Shown: in pieces, positions 54,746-63,400 of the stretch | Layout: every line of letters begins with the position of its first letter | Numbering within the stretch: position 1 is the stretch's first letter | Assembly (NCBI GenBank): GCA_963833235.1 | Contig: CAWHXG010000001.1 | Coordinates: 1-64,000, forward strand | DNA: 64,000 nt | Source of the DNA: CAWHXG01 sp963833235 | GTDB lineage: Bacteria > Pseudomonadota > Alphaproteobacteria > Rhodobacterales > Rhodobacteraceae | Reading direction: 5' to 3' | Translations under genes and position numbers: made by a program | The notes under the pieces: generated by a model | What the model saw: only the letters and a program-made list of their open reading frames with translations | Databases searched by the model: none | What the model was told of the DNA's origin: nothing

Positions 54746-55530
54746 GCGGCAAGGCCGGCGCCGCGCCCGTTCGACTGGCCACCACCGTATATGGCGAGGC
54801 TGAGGGCCCGCCACTGGTGATCGCCCACGGGCTCTTCGGATCGGGGCGGAACTGGGGGGTGATCGCCAGGCGGCTGGGCGAGGCGCGGCGTGTGATCACG
54901 GTCGACATGCGCAACCACGGCGCCAGCCCCTGGGCTGAGAGCCATGGGTATGAGGACATGGCGGCCGATCTGGCGGCGGTGATCGAGGATGCGGGCGGCG
55001 AGGCCGACGTGCTGGGCCATTCCATGGGCGGCAAGGCGGCGATGATGCTGGCGCTGACCCGCGGCGACCTGGTGCGCCGGCTGATCGTGGCCGACATCGC
55101 GCCGGTGGAATACGGGCACAGCCAGATGCCCTATCTGGAAGCGATGCGGGACATGGACCTGAGCGGCTTGGGCTCCCGCACGGAGGCGGACGCCCGGCTG
55201 GCCGAGGCGGTGGATGACAAGGCCATCCGCGCCTTCCTGCTGCAATCGCTTGACGTGACGGCGGGGGAATGGCGACTGAACCTGGCGGCGCTGGAGGCCG
55301 AGATGCCGCGGATCATGGGGTTCCCGGAGATGACGGGCACGTGGGACGGCCCTGTGCTGCTGCTGCGCGGCGGCGCCTCGGACTACGTGGAGGAGAGCGG
55401 CGTGGCGGCGGCGCGGCGGCTGTTTCCGGCGGTGGAGGTGGAGACGGTCGAGGGGGCGGGGCATTGGTTGCATGCGGAGAAGCCCCGGGAGGTGGTGTGT
55501 CTTATTAATCTGCGCTTGAGCGACCTTTGA
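54742..55530 (+). CDS. Alpha/beta hydrolase (YbfF-like), C-terminus probably altered by the adjoining island
   Basis: The GTG at 54742 overlaps the glyA stop (GTGA). The 262-residue product has the oxyanion region VIAHGLFGSGRNWGVIARRL, DMRNHGASPW, the nucleophile elbow VLGHSMGGKAAM, a late Asp and GAGHWLHAEKPRE with the catalytic His. Esterase activity is likely; substrate unknown. The last twelve or so residues (after REVV) are encoded in A/T-rich DNA unlike the rest of the gene, suggesting the original 3' end was replaced when the neighbouring island arrived. Confidence 0.87.
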   Translation: MSGKAGAAPVRLATTVYGEAEGPPLVIAHGLFGSGRNWGVIARRLGEARRVITVDMRNHGASPWAESHGYEDMAADLAAVIEDAGGEADVLGHSMGGKAAMMLALTRGDLVRRLIVADIAPVEYGHSQMPYLEAMRDMDLSGLGSRTEADARLAEAVDDKAIRAFLLQSLDVTAGEWRLNLAALEAEMPRIMGFPEMTGTWDGPVLLLRGGASDYVEESGVAAARRLFPAVEVETVEGAGHWLHAEKPREVVCLINLRLSDL

Positions 55531-55537
55531 AAGGACT

Positions 55538-56095
55538 TCACTGCTCTTCTCTTGGATTCTGCGCGAAGATAAAATGAAGGCGCCTCAACAACATCAGCAA
55601 TGTAAATCCTAGATGTGATACTAAAGAAATGATGCCTGCATCAAAGTATGTCTTATATGGAACACTTACTAGACTAATTAATATAACGATTAAGGAAATT
55701 ACGCAAATAAGTATTGAGTAGGATATGTTAACACCTACTTCACGCATCAAGAGCACTCTATCTTTTTGACGCTCGTAAAGCACGCTATGAAAGACGTCGT
55801 CTCGGTTAGCCGGGTCTTGCTCAAGCTCGGCGAGATCTCCGAGCGACTGCTGATATATTCCAAAGACAGCAATTTGAGATGCAAAAAGGAGAGCGGAGAA
55901 AATTGAAACGGCGTTTAGAACAGCACCCGTGAACAGTTCAGGCAAACCAAAGCGGAAATACAGAACACAACCGCCGAGAAGCAAAGGGAACCCATAAAAT
56001 ATAAGTATATCCCAAATATTAGTTCTCCCGCTCCGCGCGTCAACTAGCGTCGCGAAGTGGTCCAATATGATTGATATAGGCGAGACTTTTATCAT
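55538..56095 (-). CDS. Unknown membrane protein with four helices (second island gene)
   Basis: This gives a 185-residue protein with predicted membrane helices at about 28–47, 55–79, 121–144 and 152–170, and a charged loop at about 84–118 (LGDLAELEQDPANRDDVFHS). A basic tail (RRLHF…NPREEQ) ends it. I do not recognise a family. The topology recalls small membrane partners of two-gene defence systems such as KwaA of Kiwa, but no sequence match is claimed. It starts within the stop of the upstream gene (ATGA overlap), so the pair is translationally coupled. Confidence 0.8.
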   Translation of the reverse strand: MIKVSPISIILDHFATLVDARSGRTNIWDILIFYGFPLLLGGCVLYFRFGLPELFTGAVLNAVSIFSALLFASQIAVFGIYQQSLGDLAELEQDPANRDDVFHSVLYERQKDRVLLMREVGVNISYSILICVISLIVILISLVSVPYKTYFDAGIISLVSHLGFTLLMLLRRLHFIFAQNPREEQ

Positions 56096-56973
56096 ACCAG
56101 TCTGCGAAATAAGTCATTGATAATCTTCCGGGTTTCTCTACGAATCTGATTTATGTTTGGAACGCCATTGGCGTCGACGGTAACCTCATCCGTTATGTCA
56201 ATCGTGCCATGGTTGTCGGATAGTTGGAAAATACCGACGGGGCGGTACTGCCCGCCAATTCGCACATCAGCTTTTGCGTCGTCGTATTGGACCCCATCAT
56301 AGACCAAGGCCCTCGGACCCTGACCGCGAAGCAATTTACCGACTGGGCCAAAGTGTCCAAATCCCGAATGCCTCTTCGCCTTTAGAACTAGCTCTAAATC
56401 GTGCTCGACCGCGTAGGTTCCCAACATATTCTTTGCTCGATCACTACTCTGGGATTTCCGTATGAGGCGTAGCCTGGAAACTGGCTTGTTCAACAAATCA
56501 GGGCCATCCTGTGGCATCACTTTTTTATAGGTCAATCTCGGAAAGTGCTCTGCTTCAAACGTTTTCGTTGTAAGGCCCTGTACTGTTGATATGCATGACC
56601 GGCCCTTGTATGATTGAAAAGCACATATACCAAATTTGGCATCTTCAGGTGTATAGAAACAAAAGTATAGAGGTATTGTATCAGCGTGGTTAGGCCTTCG
56701 ATGGAACTCGACGGAGTTAGTCGCTATGTCTCGAAGAGTCGACGCACTTCCATAAGAGCCATAATCTATTACGCCCTCGATGTAGTGGTCCTTCGTCCTT
56801 AGATCTTTGAAAGCTAAGGTTTTATCGCCATCGTAAGGCGCTACCTTTTTGTGAGCGAGAAAAAATTTGTTCAGAAAGGCCTTTAAGTCTATCTGATTGC
56901 GCTTTGCTCCAAACTCTTGGATCTTATTCTGCTTGTAAACCCTTACTTGATAGGCCCTGAGTGCTAGTGACAT
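56092..56973 (-). CDS. Unknown soluble protein (first island gene)
   Basis: This gives a 293-residue protein with no signal peptide or membrane segment. It starts MSLALRAYQVRVYKQNKIQE, has a middle block YIEGVIDYGSYGSASTLRDI, then IPLYFCFYTPEDAKFGICAF and QSYKGRSCISTVQGLT, and a basic C-terminal helix INQIRRETRKIINDLFRRLV. The block order (YG-x-x-S, a short charged stretch, then P-x-YF-x-x-Y-x-P and a QS/QR-x-G-x-x-x-I-x-T-like motif) gives an impression of a family of unknown proteins found near phage-resistance genes, but I cannot name it. Its ATG directly follows the lepA stop (TAA-ATG), so it depends on lepA transcription. Confidence 0.8.
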   Translation of the reverse strand: MSLALRAYQVRVYKQNKIQEFGAKRNQIDLKAFLNKFFLAHKKVAPYDGDKTLAFKDLRTKDHYIEGVIDYGSYGSASTLRDIATNSVEFHRRPNHADTIPLYFCFYTPEDAKFGICAFQSYKGRSCISTVQGLTTKTFEAEHFPRLTYKKVMPQDGPDLLNKPVSRLRLIRKSQSSDRAKNMLGTYAVEHDLELVLKAKRHSGFGHFGPVGKLLRGQGPRALVYDGVQYDDAKADVRIGGQYRPVGIFQLSDNHGTIDITDEVTVDANGVPNINQIRRETRKIINDLFRRLV

Positions 56974-58776
56974 TTACCCATCCATCTTCAACGCGCTTAT
57001 AAACGCCGCCTGCGGGATCTCCACCTTCCCGAACTGGCGCATCTTCTTCTTCCCCGCCTTCTGCTTGTCCAGCAGCTTGCGCTTACGCGTTGCGTCCCCG
57101 CCATAGCACTTGGCCGTCACGTCCTTGCGCAGCGCCGAGAGCGTCTCCCGCGCCACCACGCGGCCGCCCACGGCCGCCTGGATCGGGATCTTGAACATGT
57201 GGCGGGGGATCAGCTCCTTCAGCTTCTCGCACATGGCGCGGCCCCGCATCTCGGCCCGGTCGCGGTGCACCATGATGCTCAGCGCGTCCACCGGCTCGTC
57301 GTTCACCAGGATCTGCATCTTCTGCAGGCTGTCCTCGCGGTATCCCTCCATCTGGTAGTCGAAGCTCGCATAGCCTTTCGTCACGCTTTTCAACCTATCG
57401 TAAAAATCGAATACCACTTCGTTAAGGGGCAGGTCGTACACCACCATCGCGCGGGTGCCGGCATAGGTGAGGTCCAGCTGGATGCCGCGCCTGTCCTGGC
57501 AGAGCTTCAGGACGTCGCCGAGGTATTCGTCGGGCACCAGGATCGTCGCCTTGATGCGCGGCTCCTCGATATGGTCGACGCCGGTGAGGTCGGGCATGTC
57601 GGCGGGGTTGTGCAGGTCCATCCGCGTGCCGTCGCGCATGTGGATGTGGTAGATCACCGAGGGCGCGGTGGTGATCAGGTCGATGTCGTATTCCCGCTCG
57701 ATCCGGTCGCGGATGACCTCGAGGTGCAGCAGGCCAAGAAACCCGCAGCGGAAGCCGAAGCCGAGCGCGGCGGAGGTTTCCATCTCGAAGGTGAATGAGG
57801 CGTCGTTAAGCGCGAGCTTCTCGATGGCGTCGCGCAGGTCTTCGAACTCGGATGCGTCCACCGGGAAAAGCCCGCAGAAGACAACCGGTTGCGAGGGCTT
57901 GAAGCCCGGGAGGGGTTGCGTGGTCTGGCGTTTCTCGTGGGTGATCGTGTCGCCGACGCGGGTGTCGCGGACCTGCTTGATGGAGGCGTTGAGGTAGCCG
58001 ATCTCGCCGGGGCCGAGTTCTTTCGCGCTGGTCATGGCGGGGCGGTAGACGCCGACGTCGTCCACGTCGTAGATGCCGCCGGTGCGCATCATGCGGATGC
58101 GGTCGCCCTTGCGGAGCACGCCGTCGATGATGCGGACGATGACGATGACGCCGAGATAGGGGTCGTACTTGCTGTCGACGAGCATGGCGCGCAGTGGGGC
58201 CTCGGGGTCGCCCTGCTTGGGGGCCGGCAGGCGGGTGACGATGGCCTCCAGCACCTCGGGGATGCCGAGGCCGGTCTTGGCGGAGATCTCCACGGCGTCG
58301 GAGGCGTCGATGCCGATGACGTCCTCGATCTGTTCGCGGACGCGGTCGGGCTCGGCGGCGGGGAGGTCGACCTTGTTGAGGACGGGGACGATTTCGTGAT
58401 CCGCGTCAATGGCTTGGTAGACGTTGGCGAGCGTCTGCGCCTCGACGCCCTGGGAAGCGTCGACCACCAGCAGGGAGCCTTCGACGGCGCGCATGGAGCG
58501 GCTGACCTCGTAGGCGAAATCGACGTGGCCGGGCGTGTCGATGAGGTTCAGGATATAGGTGTGGCCATCCTTCGCGGGGTACTCGATGCGGACGGTGTTG
58601 GCCTTGATGGTGATCCCGCGTTCCCGCTCGATGTCCATGGAATCAAGCATTTGCTCCTGCATGTCGCGTTCCGCGACGGTGCCGGTGAGCTGGATCAGCC
58701 GGTCGGCCAGGGTGGATTTCCCGTGGTCGATATGGGCGACGATGGAGAAGTTGCGGATGCGCGAAAGCTCTGTCAT
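56974..58776 (-). CDS. lepA: Elongation factor 4 (LepA)
   Basis: LepA is a ribosome-binding GTPase linked to back-translocation or ribosome assembly. The 600-residue product starts at ATG 58776 (MTELSRIRNFSIVAHIDHGK). GTPase motifs are AHIDHGKSTLADRL, ERGITIKANTVRIEY, DTPGHVDFAYEVSRSM and LNKVDLP. The C-terminal LepA domain with RKKKL-like basic end (RKRKLLDKQKAGKKKMRQFG) is complete. An upstream extension exists in frame but covers the phased CCGAC element and is unlikely to be translated. Confidence 0.97.
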   Translation of the reverse strand: MTELSRIRNFSIVAHIDHGKSTLADRLIQLTGTVAERDMQEQMLDSMDIERERGITIKANTVRIEYPAKDGHTYILNLIDTPGHVDFAYEVSRSMRAVEGSLLVVDASQGVEAQTLANVYQAIDADHEIVPVLNKVDLPAAEPDRVREQIEDVIGIDASDAVEISAKTGLGIPEVLEAIVTRLPAPKQGDPEAPLRAMLVDSKYDPYLGVIVIVRIIDGVLRKGDRIRMMRTGGIYDVDDVGVYRPAMTSAKELGPGEIGYLNASIKQVRDTRVGDTITHEKRQTTQPLPGFKPSQPVVFCGLFPVDASEFEDLRDAIEKLALNDASFTFEMETSAALGFGFRCGFLGLLHLEVIRDRIEREYDIDLITTAPSVIYHIHMRDGTRMDLHNPADMPDLTGVDHIEEPRIKATILVPDEYLGDVLKLCQDRRGIQLDLTYAGTRAMVVYDLPLNEVVFDFYDRLKSVTKGYASFDYQMEGYREDSLQKMQILVNDEPVDALSIMVHRDRAEMRGRAMCEKLKELIPRHMFKIPIQAAVGGRVVARETLSALRKDVTAKCYGGDATRKRKLLDKQKAGKKKMRQFGKVEIPQAAFISALKMDG

Positions 58777-58833
58777 CCGAGGGATATGCGGCGCTTCGGG
58801 GGGCGGGTCAACGGCCGCCGGAGGGGGTGCGGG

Positions 58834-58888
58834 CAAGTGTCGGCGTTCGGTCGGCCTTCGGTCGGCTTTGTGTCGGACCCCTGCGCGC
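58834..58888 (-). promoter_or_regulatory. Phased CCGAC element upstream of lepA
   Basis: On the minus strand CCGAC occurs four times at exactly 11-base spacing (plus-strand GTCGG at 58839, 58850, 58861, 58872), within a block starting CCGCGCGCAGGGGTCCGACA and ending ACACTTG. The block, boxes and spacing are the same as those upstream of the FadB-like gene, about 60 bases before the lepA start. Confidence 0.6.
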
Positions 58889-59073
58889 GGTGGTGTCAGG
58901 GAATCCACCGGATCCGTTAACGCATCGTCGGTCCTCCACAGCCTCATGGCGCGCCCTTGGCGGGGGGCGCTGGACCCTTCGCGGGGGTCTCCCGAGCCCG
59001 TCTAGTCGACTGCGCGCGATTGCGGGAGGGTCCGGACTCTGCCACAGTTCCGCCTAAATGGGGAGGACGGACG

Positions 59074-59514
59074 ATGACGCGACTTGGGGTGATGACGGCG
59101 GCGGCGCTGCTGGCGGGCGGGGCGGCTTTGGCGCAGGGGACGGCTTCGCCGGACGGGGCGCGGGTGTTCTTTATGGCGCCGGAGGACGGGGCGACGCTCG
59201 CCTCTCCGGTCGCCGTCGAATTCGGTATCGAGGGGATGGAGGTGCGCCCGGCGGGCGACGAGACGGAGATGACCGGCCACCATCACCTGCTGATCGACCG
59301 TCCGCCCTTCGGCGAGGGCGAATTCGGCGCGGAGGAGCTGATGCTGGCGATCCCGGCGGACGACACCCACGTGCATTTCGGCGGCGGGCAGACGGCGTAT
59401 TCGCTGGAGCTGCCGCCGGGCGAGCACACGCTGCAGATGGTTCTGGGCGATGCGGGGCACGTGCCGCACGACCCGCCGGTGACCTCGGACGTGATCACGA
59501 TCACCGTCGAATAG
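59074..59514 (+). CDS. DUF4399 family secreted protein
   Basis: This gives a 146-residue protein with a signal peptide (about 1–21, ending AALAQ) and a DUF4399 domain: RVFFMAPEDGATLASPVAVE, TGHHHLLID with a His cluster, THVHFGGGQTAYSLELPPGE and LQMVLGDAGHVPHDPPVTSD. The conserved histidines could bind metal; the function is unknown. The ATG at 59074 follows GGGAGGA. A hairpin lies at its stop. Confidence 0.9.
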   Translation: MTRLGVMTAAALLAGGAALAQGTASPDGARVFFMAPEDGATLASPVAVEFGIEGMEVRPAGDETEMTGHHHLLIDRPPFGEGEFGAEELMLAIPADDTHVHFGGGQTAYSLELPPGEHTLQMVLGDAGHVPHDPPVTSDVITITVE

Positions 59515-59534
59515 CCGAAGGGTGCGTCTTCGGC
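59514..59534. terminator. Hairpin at the end of the DUF4399 gene
   Basis: GCCGAAG-GGTGCGT-CTTCGGC is a perfect 7-bp stem with a 7-base loop that begins at the last base of the stop codon. It lacks a following T run. Confidence 0.4.
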
Positions 59535-59602
59535 GTTGCCGGATCGGCGGATCTTTGCCATCCTTGCCCTGGAATTCCCCATCAGAGCGGAACGAGGCAG
59601 TG

Positions 59603-59920
59603 ATGAGCAGAACGATCTTCCTGACGGCGGCCCTTGGTGCGACGATGTTCGTGGCGATGCCCATGGCCGCCGAGGCGCGCGACATCGAGCGGGCCTGCAA
59701 CGCCAGCTCGCGGACCGCGGCGACCCCGCAGCTTTGCGGTTGCATCCAGCGGGTCGCGGACCAGGTGCTGACCCGGTCGGACCAGCGTACGGCGGCACGG
59801 TTCTTCGCGGACCCTGACGCGGCGCAGAAGACCCGCATGTCGGGCAGCAGCCGCGATTCGGCGTTCTGGGGGCGCTACCGTGCCTTCGGCGACTATGCCG
59901 GCAAGGTCTGCAGCAGCTAG
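59603..59920 (+). CDS. Small secreted protein with conserved cysteines
   Basis: This gives a 105-residue protein with a signal peptide (about 1–25, ending AAEA). The mature part has four Cys (ERACNASSR, QLCGCIQRVADQVL, and a terminal KVCSS), consistent with periplasmic disulphides, and a motif DQRTAARFFADPDAAQKTRM. Similar short proteins are common in Rhodobacterales; I know no function. The ATG follows GAGGCAGTG. Confidence 0.75.
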   Translation: MSRTIFLTAALGATMFVAMPMAAEARDIERACNASSRTAATPQLCGCIQRVADQVLTRSDQRTAARFFADPDAAQKTRMSGSSRDSAFWGRYRAFGDYAGKVCSS

Positions 59921-60030
59921 AGCGCTGCCCGGCCGGCCCTGCGACGGCGGGGCCGGCGGGCGCCCGAGCGCGGGCTATTCAAGTGAGGCGCCGGACCCCC
60001 CGGCCCGGGTTGAAGCGGGGACGGCCGGGC

Positions 60031-60345
60031 TTAGGCGGGCTGGATGCCGTCGGCCGCGGCCTCGGCGGACTGCGCCTTCTGCAGGTCGCGCTTGATCTTG
60101 AGGGCTGTGGGCGAAAGCTCTTCGTCCTTGGCGCGGTTCAGGAAGGCGTCGAACCCGCCGCGGTGATCCACCGTGCGCAGGGCGGCGTTGGAGATCCGCA
60201 GGCGGAAGCTGCGCGAGAGCGTATCGGAGATCAGCGTGACCTCCTGCAGGTTGGGCAGGAAGCGGCGTTTGGTCTTGTTGTTGGCGTGGCTCACGTTGTT
60301 GCCCGACATCGGGCCTTTACCGGTCAGTTCGCAGCGGCGCGACAT
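60031..60345 (-). CDS. rpmB: 50S ribosomal protein L28
   Basis: The 104-residue protein has the family start MSRRCELTGKGPMSGNNVSH, NNKTKRRFLPNLQEV and FRLRISNAALRTVDHRGGFD, with the C-terminal extension usual in Alphaproteobacteria. It is monocistronic by spacing. Confidence 0.97.
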   Translation of the reverse strand: MSRRCELTGKGPMSGNNVSHANNKTKRRFLPNLQEVTLISDTLSRSFRLRISNAALRTVDHRGGFDAFLNRAKDEELSPTALKIKRDLQKAQSAEAAADGIQPA

Positions 60346-60468
60346 GGGCGTGTTCCTCTTGCGGCGGGTCCGGGACGCGCGGGGCGCGTCTTGCGCGCTA
60401 CGGCCGGAGCGTTTCGAATGAAGGCAGGACGCTGCACGGGGTGCGCGCCCTTCCCTGGTCGCCGGGGC

Positions 60469-63400
60469 TTACGGCGCGGGCGGGGCGAGGTCAAGTGGTG
60501 GCTGCGGCCCGGGCGGGCGGCGCGCGGCGGTGAGGGCGGCGGCGATCGCCCAGGCGGCCAGCCAGAGAAGAATGGCGCCGGCCGCGAAGACGAGGAAGGC
60601 CGCCGAGGTGCCGACGCCCACGGGTGCTGCGGCAAGCGGTGCCAGGGCAAGGACGGGCGAGGCGCCGGCGACGAGGACCGCGCCGAGGGTGGCGGCGAAC
60701 CAGGCTGCCAGCGCGAGCGCGAGGCCGAGGCTGGCGGCGCCGACGATGCCGCCGGCGCGGGGTTGCCGGGCGCCGCGCGCAAGCCCCCGGCGCCCGGCGC
60801 GCATCGCCTGGCCGGCATCCTGCCCGATGGCCAGGAGGGCCGGCACGACGAGCAGCACCAGGATCATGCCGAAGCCGAGGCCGTAGACCAGGGTGATGAC
60901 GGTGGGCTTGAGGAACTGCGCCTGCTGGGAGCTCTCGTAGAGGAGCGGGGCGAGGCCGAGCACGGTGGTGAGCGTGGTCAGCAGCACCGGGCGCAGGCGG
61001 TCGCAGACGGCATCGACGATGGCAGGGCGCAGGCCGCGGTCGGCCGCGTATTCGTCGATGGTGGTGATCAGCACGATGCTGTCGTTGACGATGATGCCGG
61101 TCATGCCGAGCAGGCCGACGATGGAGAACATCGAGAGCGGCACGTCCCACACGTAATGCCCCCAGACGGCGCCGACGAGGCCGAAGGGGATGATGGCCAT
61201 GATGGCCAGCGGGCGCGACCAGCTTGCGAAGATCCAGGCGAGGACGAGGTAGATGCCCAGCAGGCAGAGGATCAGGCCGGTGGTGGCGTCGGCGAGGAAC
61301 GACCGCTCTTCCTCCGCCATGCCGGCGAGGCTGGTGCCGACCTGATACTCTGCTGCGAGGCGCGGCAGGATGGTGTCGCGCAGGACCTCGGTGACGGCGG
61401 CGGCGGCGACGGGGTCGTCTTCGGAGATGTCGCCGCTGACGGAGAGGACCCGCAGGCCGCCCTCGCGCACGATCAGGCTGAAGCCGGTCTGCCGGGTGAC
61501 GGTGACCAGATCGGCGAGCGGCAGGTATTGCCCCGAGGGCGCGCGAATGAGCGCCGCGTCGAGGAAATCGGCCGTCTTCTCGGCGTCGGGGACCTCGACG
61601 CGGATGCTGCCCTCGCGCGGGCCCGCCGGGAAGGACGCCGCCTCGATCCCGTCGAGCCGCTGGCGCAGGGCGCGGCCGACCTCGTCGATGGTGAAGCCCA
61701 GGCGCTCGCCCTGCGGGGTCAGATCGAGCAGCAGCTCGGCCTTGTCGTAGGGCATGCTGTCCTCGACGGCGGAGACGACGGGGAAGGCCGCGAGGTCCCT
61801 CTTCAGCGCCTCGGCGGCGGCCTTGAGGGTCTGCGCGGCGGCGCCGGACAGCTCGACGGAGAGCGCGTCGCCCCCGGGGCCGGAGCGCCAGCCGCGGAAG
61901 CTGACCGTTTCGGCGAGGGGATGGTTCACGACCTCGTCCTGCAGCGCGCCCAGGAAGGCGAAGCTGGAATAGGGCCGCAGGTCGGGGTCGATCAGCTCGA
62001 TGGCGATGGAGCCGAGCTGGTCGGGGCCCTTGTCGTCGGCGCCCGAGAGGCCGCGGCCGGTGTTGCCGCCGATCTCGGCCAGCACGTAGGCGAGCGGGTT
62101 GCGGCCGTGCTCGGCCTCGAAACGCGCGGCCACGGCTTCGGCGGCGCGCTGCAGCTCCTGCATCTGCTCGAGGCTGTCGGCGCGGGTGGCGCCGGGGGCC
62201 ATCGCGAAGTTGCCGCTGATCGAGGGGCGTTCCGGCGCGTTGAAGAAGCGCCAGGTGACATCGCCCGAGACGAAGAGGACCACCTGCGAGGACAGGACGA
62301 GGAAGGCCGCGGCGAGGACCGGCCAGCGCGCCGCGAGGATCAGGCGGATGGCCGGGCGGAAGGCGCGTTCGCGCAGCCAGTCGAAGCCGCGGTTCACCTG
62401 GCGGCTGGGCCAGTCGTACCAGTGCCTGTCGCGGGAATGGGCGAGCGCGTGGGACATGTGGTTGGGCAGGATCAGGAAGCATTCCACCAGCGACGCGGCA
62501 AGGACGGCGACGACGGTGACGGGGATGTCGCGGATCAGCGTGCCGTAGCGGCCACCGATGACGGTGAGCGCCCAGAAGGCGATGATGGTGGTGAGCGTCG
62601 CGGAGAAGACCGGCAGCGCCATGCGCCGCGCCGCGGTTTCGGCGGCGATCACGGGCGGCTCGCCGAGGGTGCGGGCGCGGTAATCGGCGTGCTCGCCCAC
62701 CACGATGGCGTCGTCGACCACGATGCCGAGGGTGATGATCAGCCCGAAGAGCGAGATCATGTTGAGCGAGACGCCAAGCGCGAACATGATCGCCACCGCC
62801 GCGCACATGGCCACGGGGATGCCGGCGGCGACCCAGAAGGCGGTGCGGGCGTTGAGGAAGAGAAAGAGCAGCCCGACGACCAGCCCGAGGCCCATCAGGC
62901 CGTTGTCGAGCAGGAGGGCCAGGCGCGCGCTGATCTCTTCCGACCGGGCGCGGATCAGGTCGACGGTGACGCCGGGCGGCAGGCCGTCCTGCAACTCTGT
63001 CGCGGCCTCCTGCACGCGGGCCTGGATGTCGATCGCGTCGCCCCGGTCGGAGCGGTCGACGCGGATCGAGAGCGCGGGGTTCCGCCCCACGAAGTAGGCG
63101 CGTTCGCGATCCACGCCGCCGGTCTCGATCCGGGCGACGTCGCCGACCGTCAGGCGCCCGCCCGCGCGGCCCGGGCGCAGGGGGATCGCGGCGATCTCGG
63201 CGGCGCTGTTGCGCGCGGTGCCGCTGCGCAGCCGGGCATTGGCGGCATCGACGCTGCCGGCGGGGTCGGTCGCGGCGGCGGCGGCGATGGCGGCGGCGAT
63301 CTCGGCCAGGGTCAGGTCGTGGCGGATCAGGTCGCGGGTGGCCACCTCGACCGTGACCAGCGGGTCGGCGATGCCGCGCAGCGTGGTGCGGGTGACCCCG

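Larger units (their letters stand above)
55495..56973. mobile_element. A/T-rich two-gene island without mobility genes
   Basis: Base composition changes abruptly from GC-rich to visibly A/T-rich near 55495, inside the end of the hydrolase gene, and back to GC-rich at the lepA stop (56974). The island contains exactly two overlapping genes on the minus strand and nothing else: no integrase, transposase or obvious direct repeats. Codon use (many A/T-ending codons) also differs from the whole window. Acquisition by recombination is inferred. Confidence 0.75.

Noticed and set aside
55538..56973. Assignment of the island to the Kiwa system
   Set aside because: The topology of the membrane protein is similar, but gene order is reversed and I see no sequence features that identify KwaA or KwaB (DUF4868). 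It is left as unknown.
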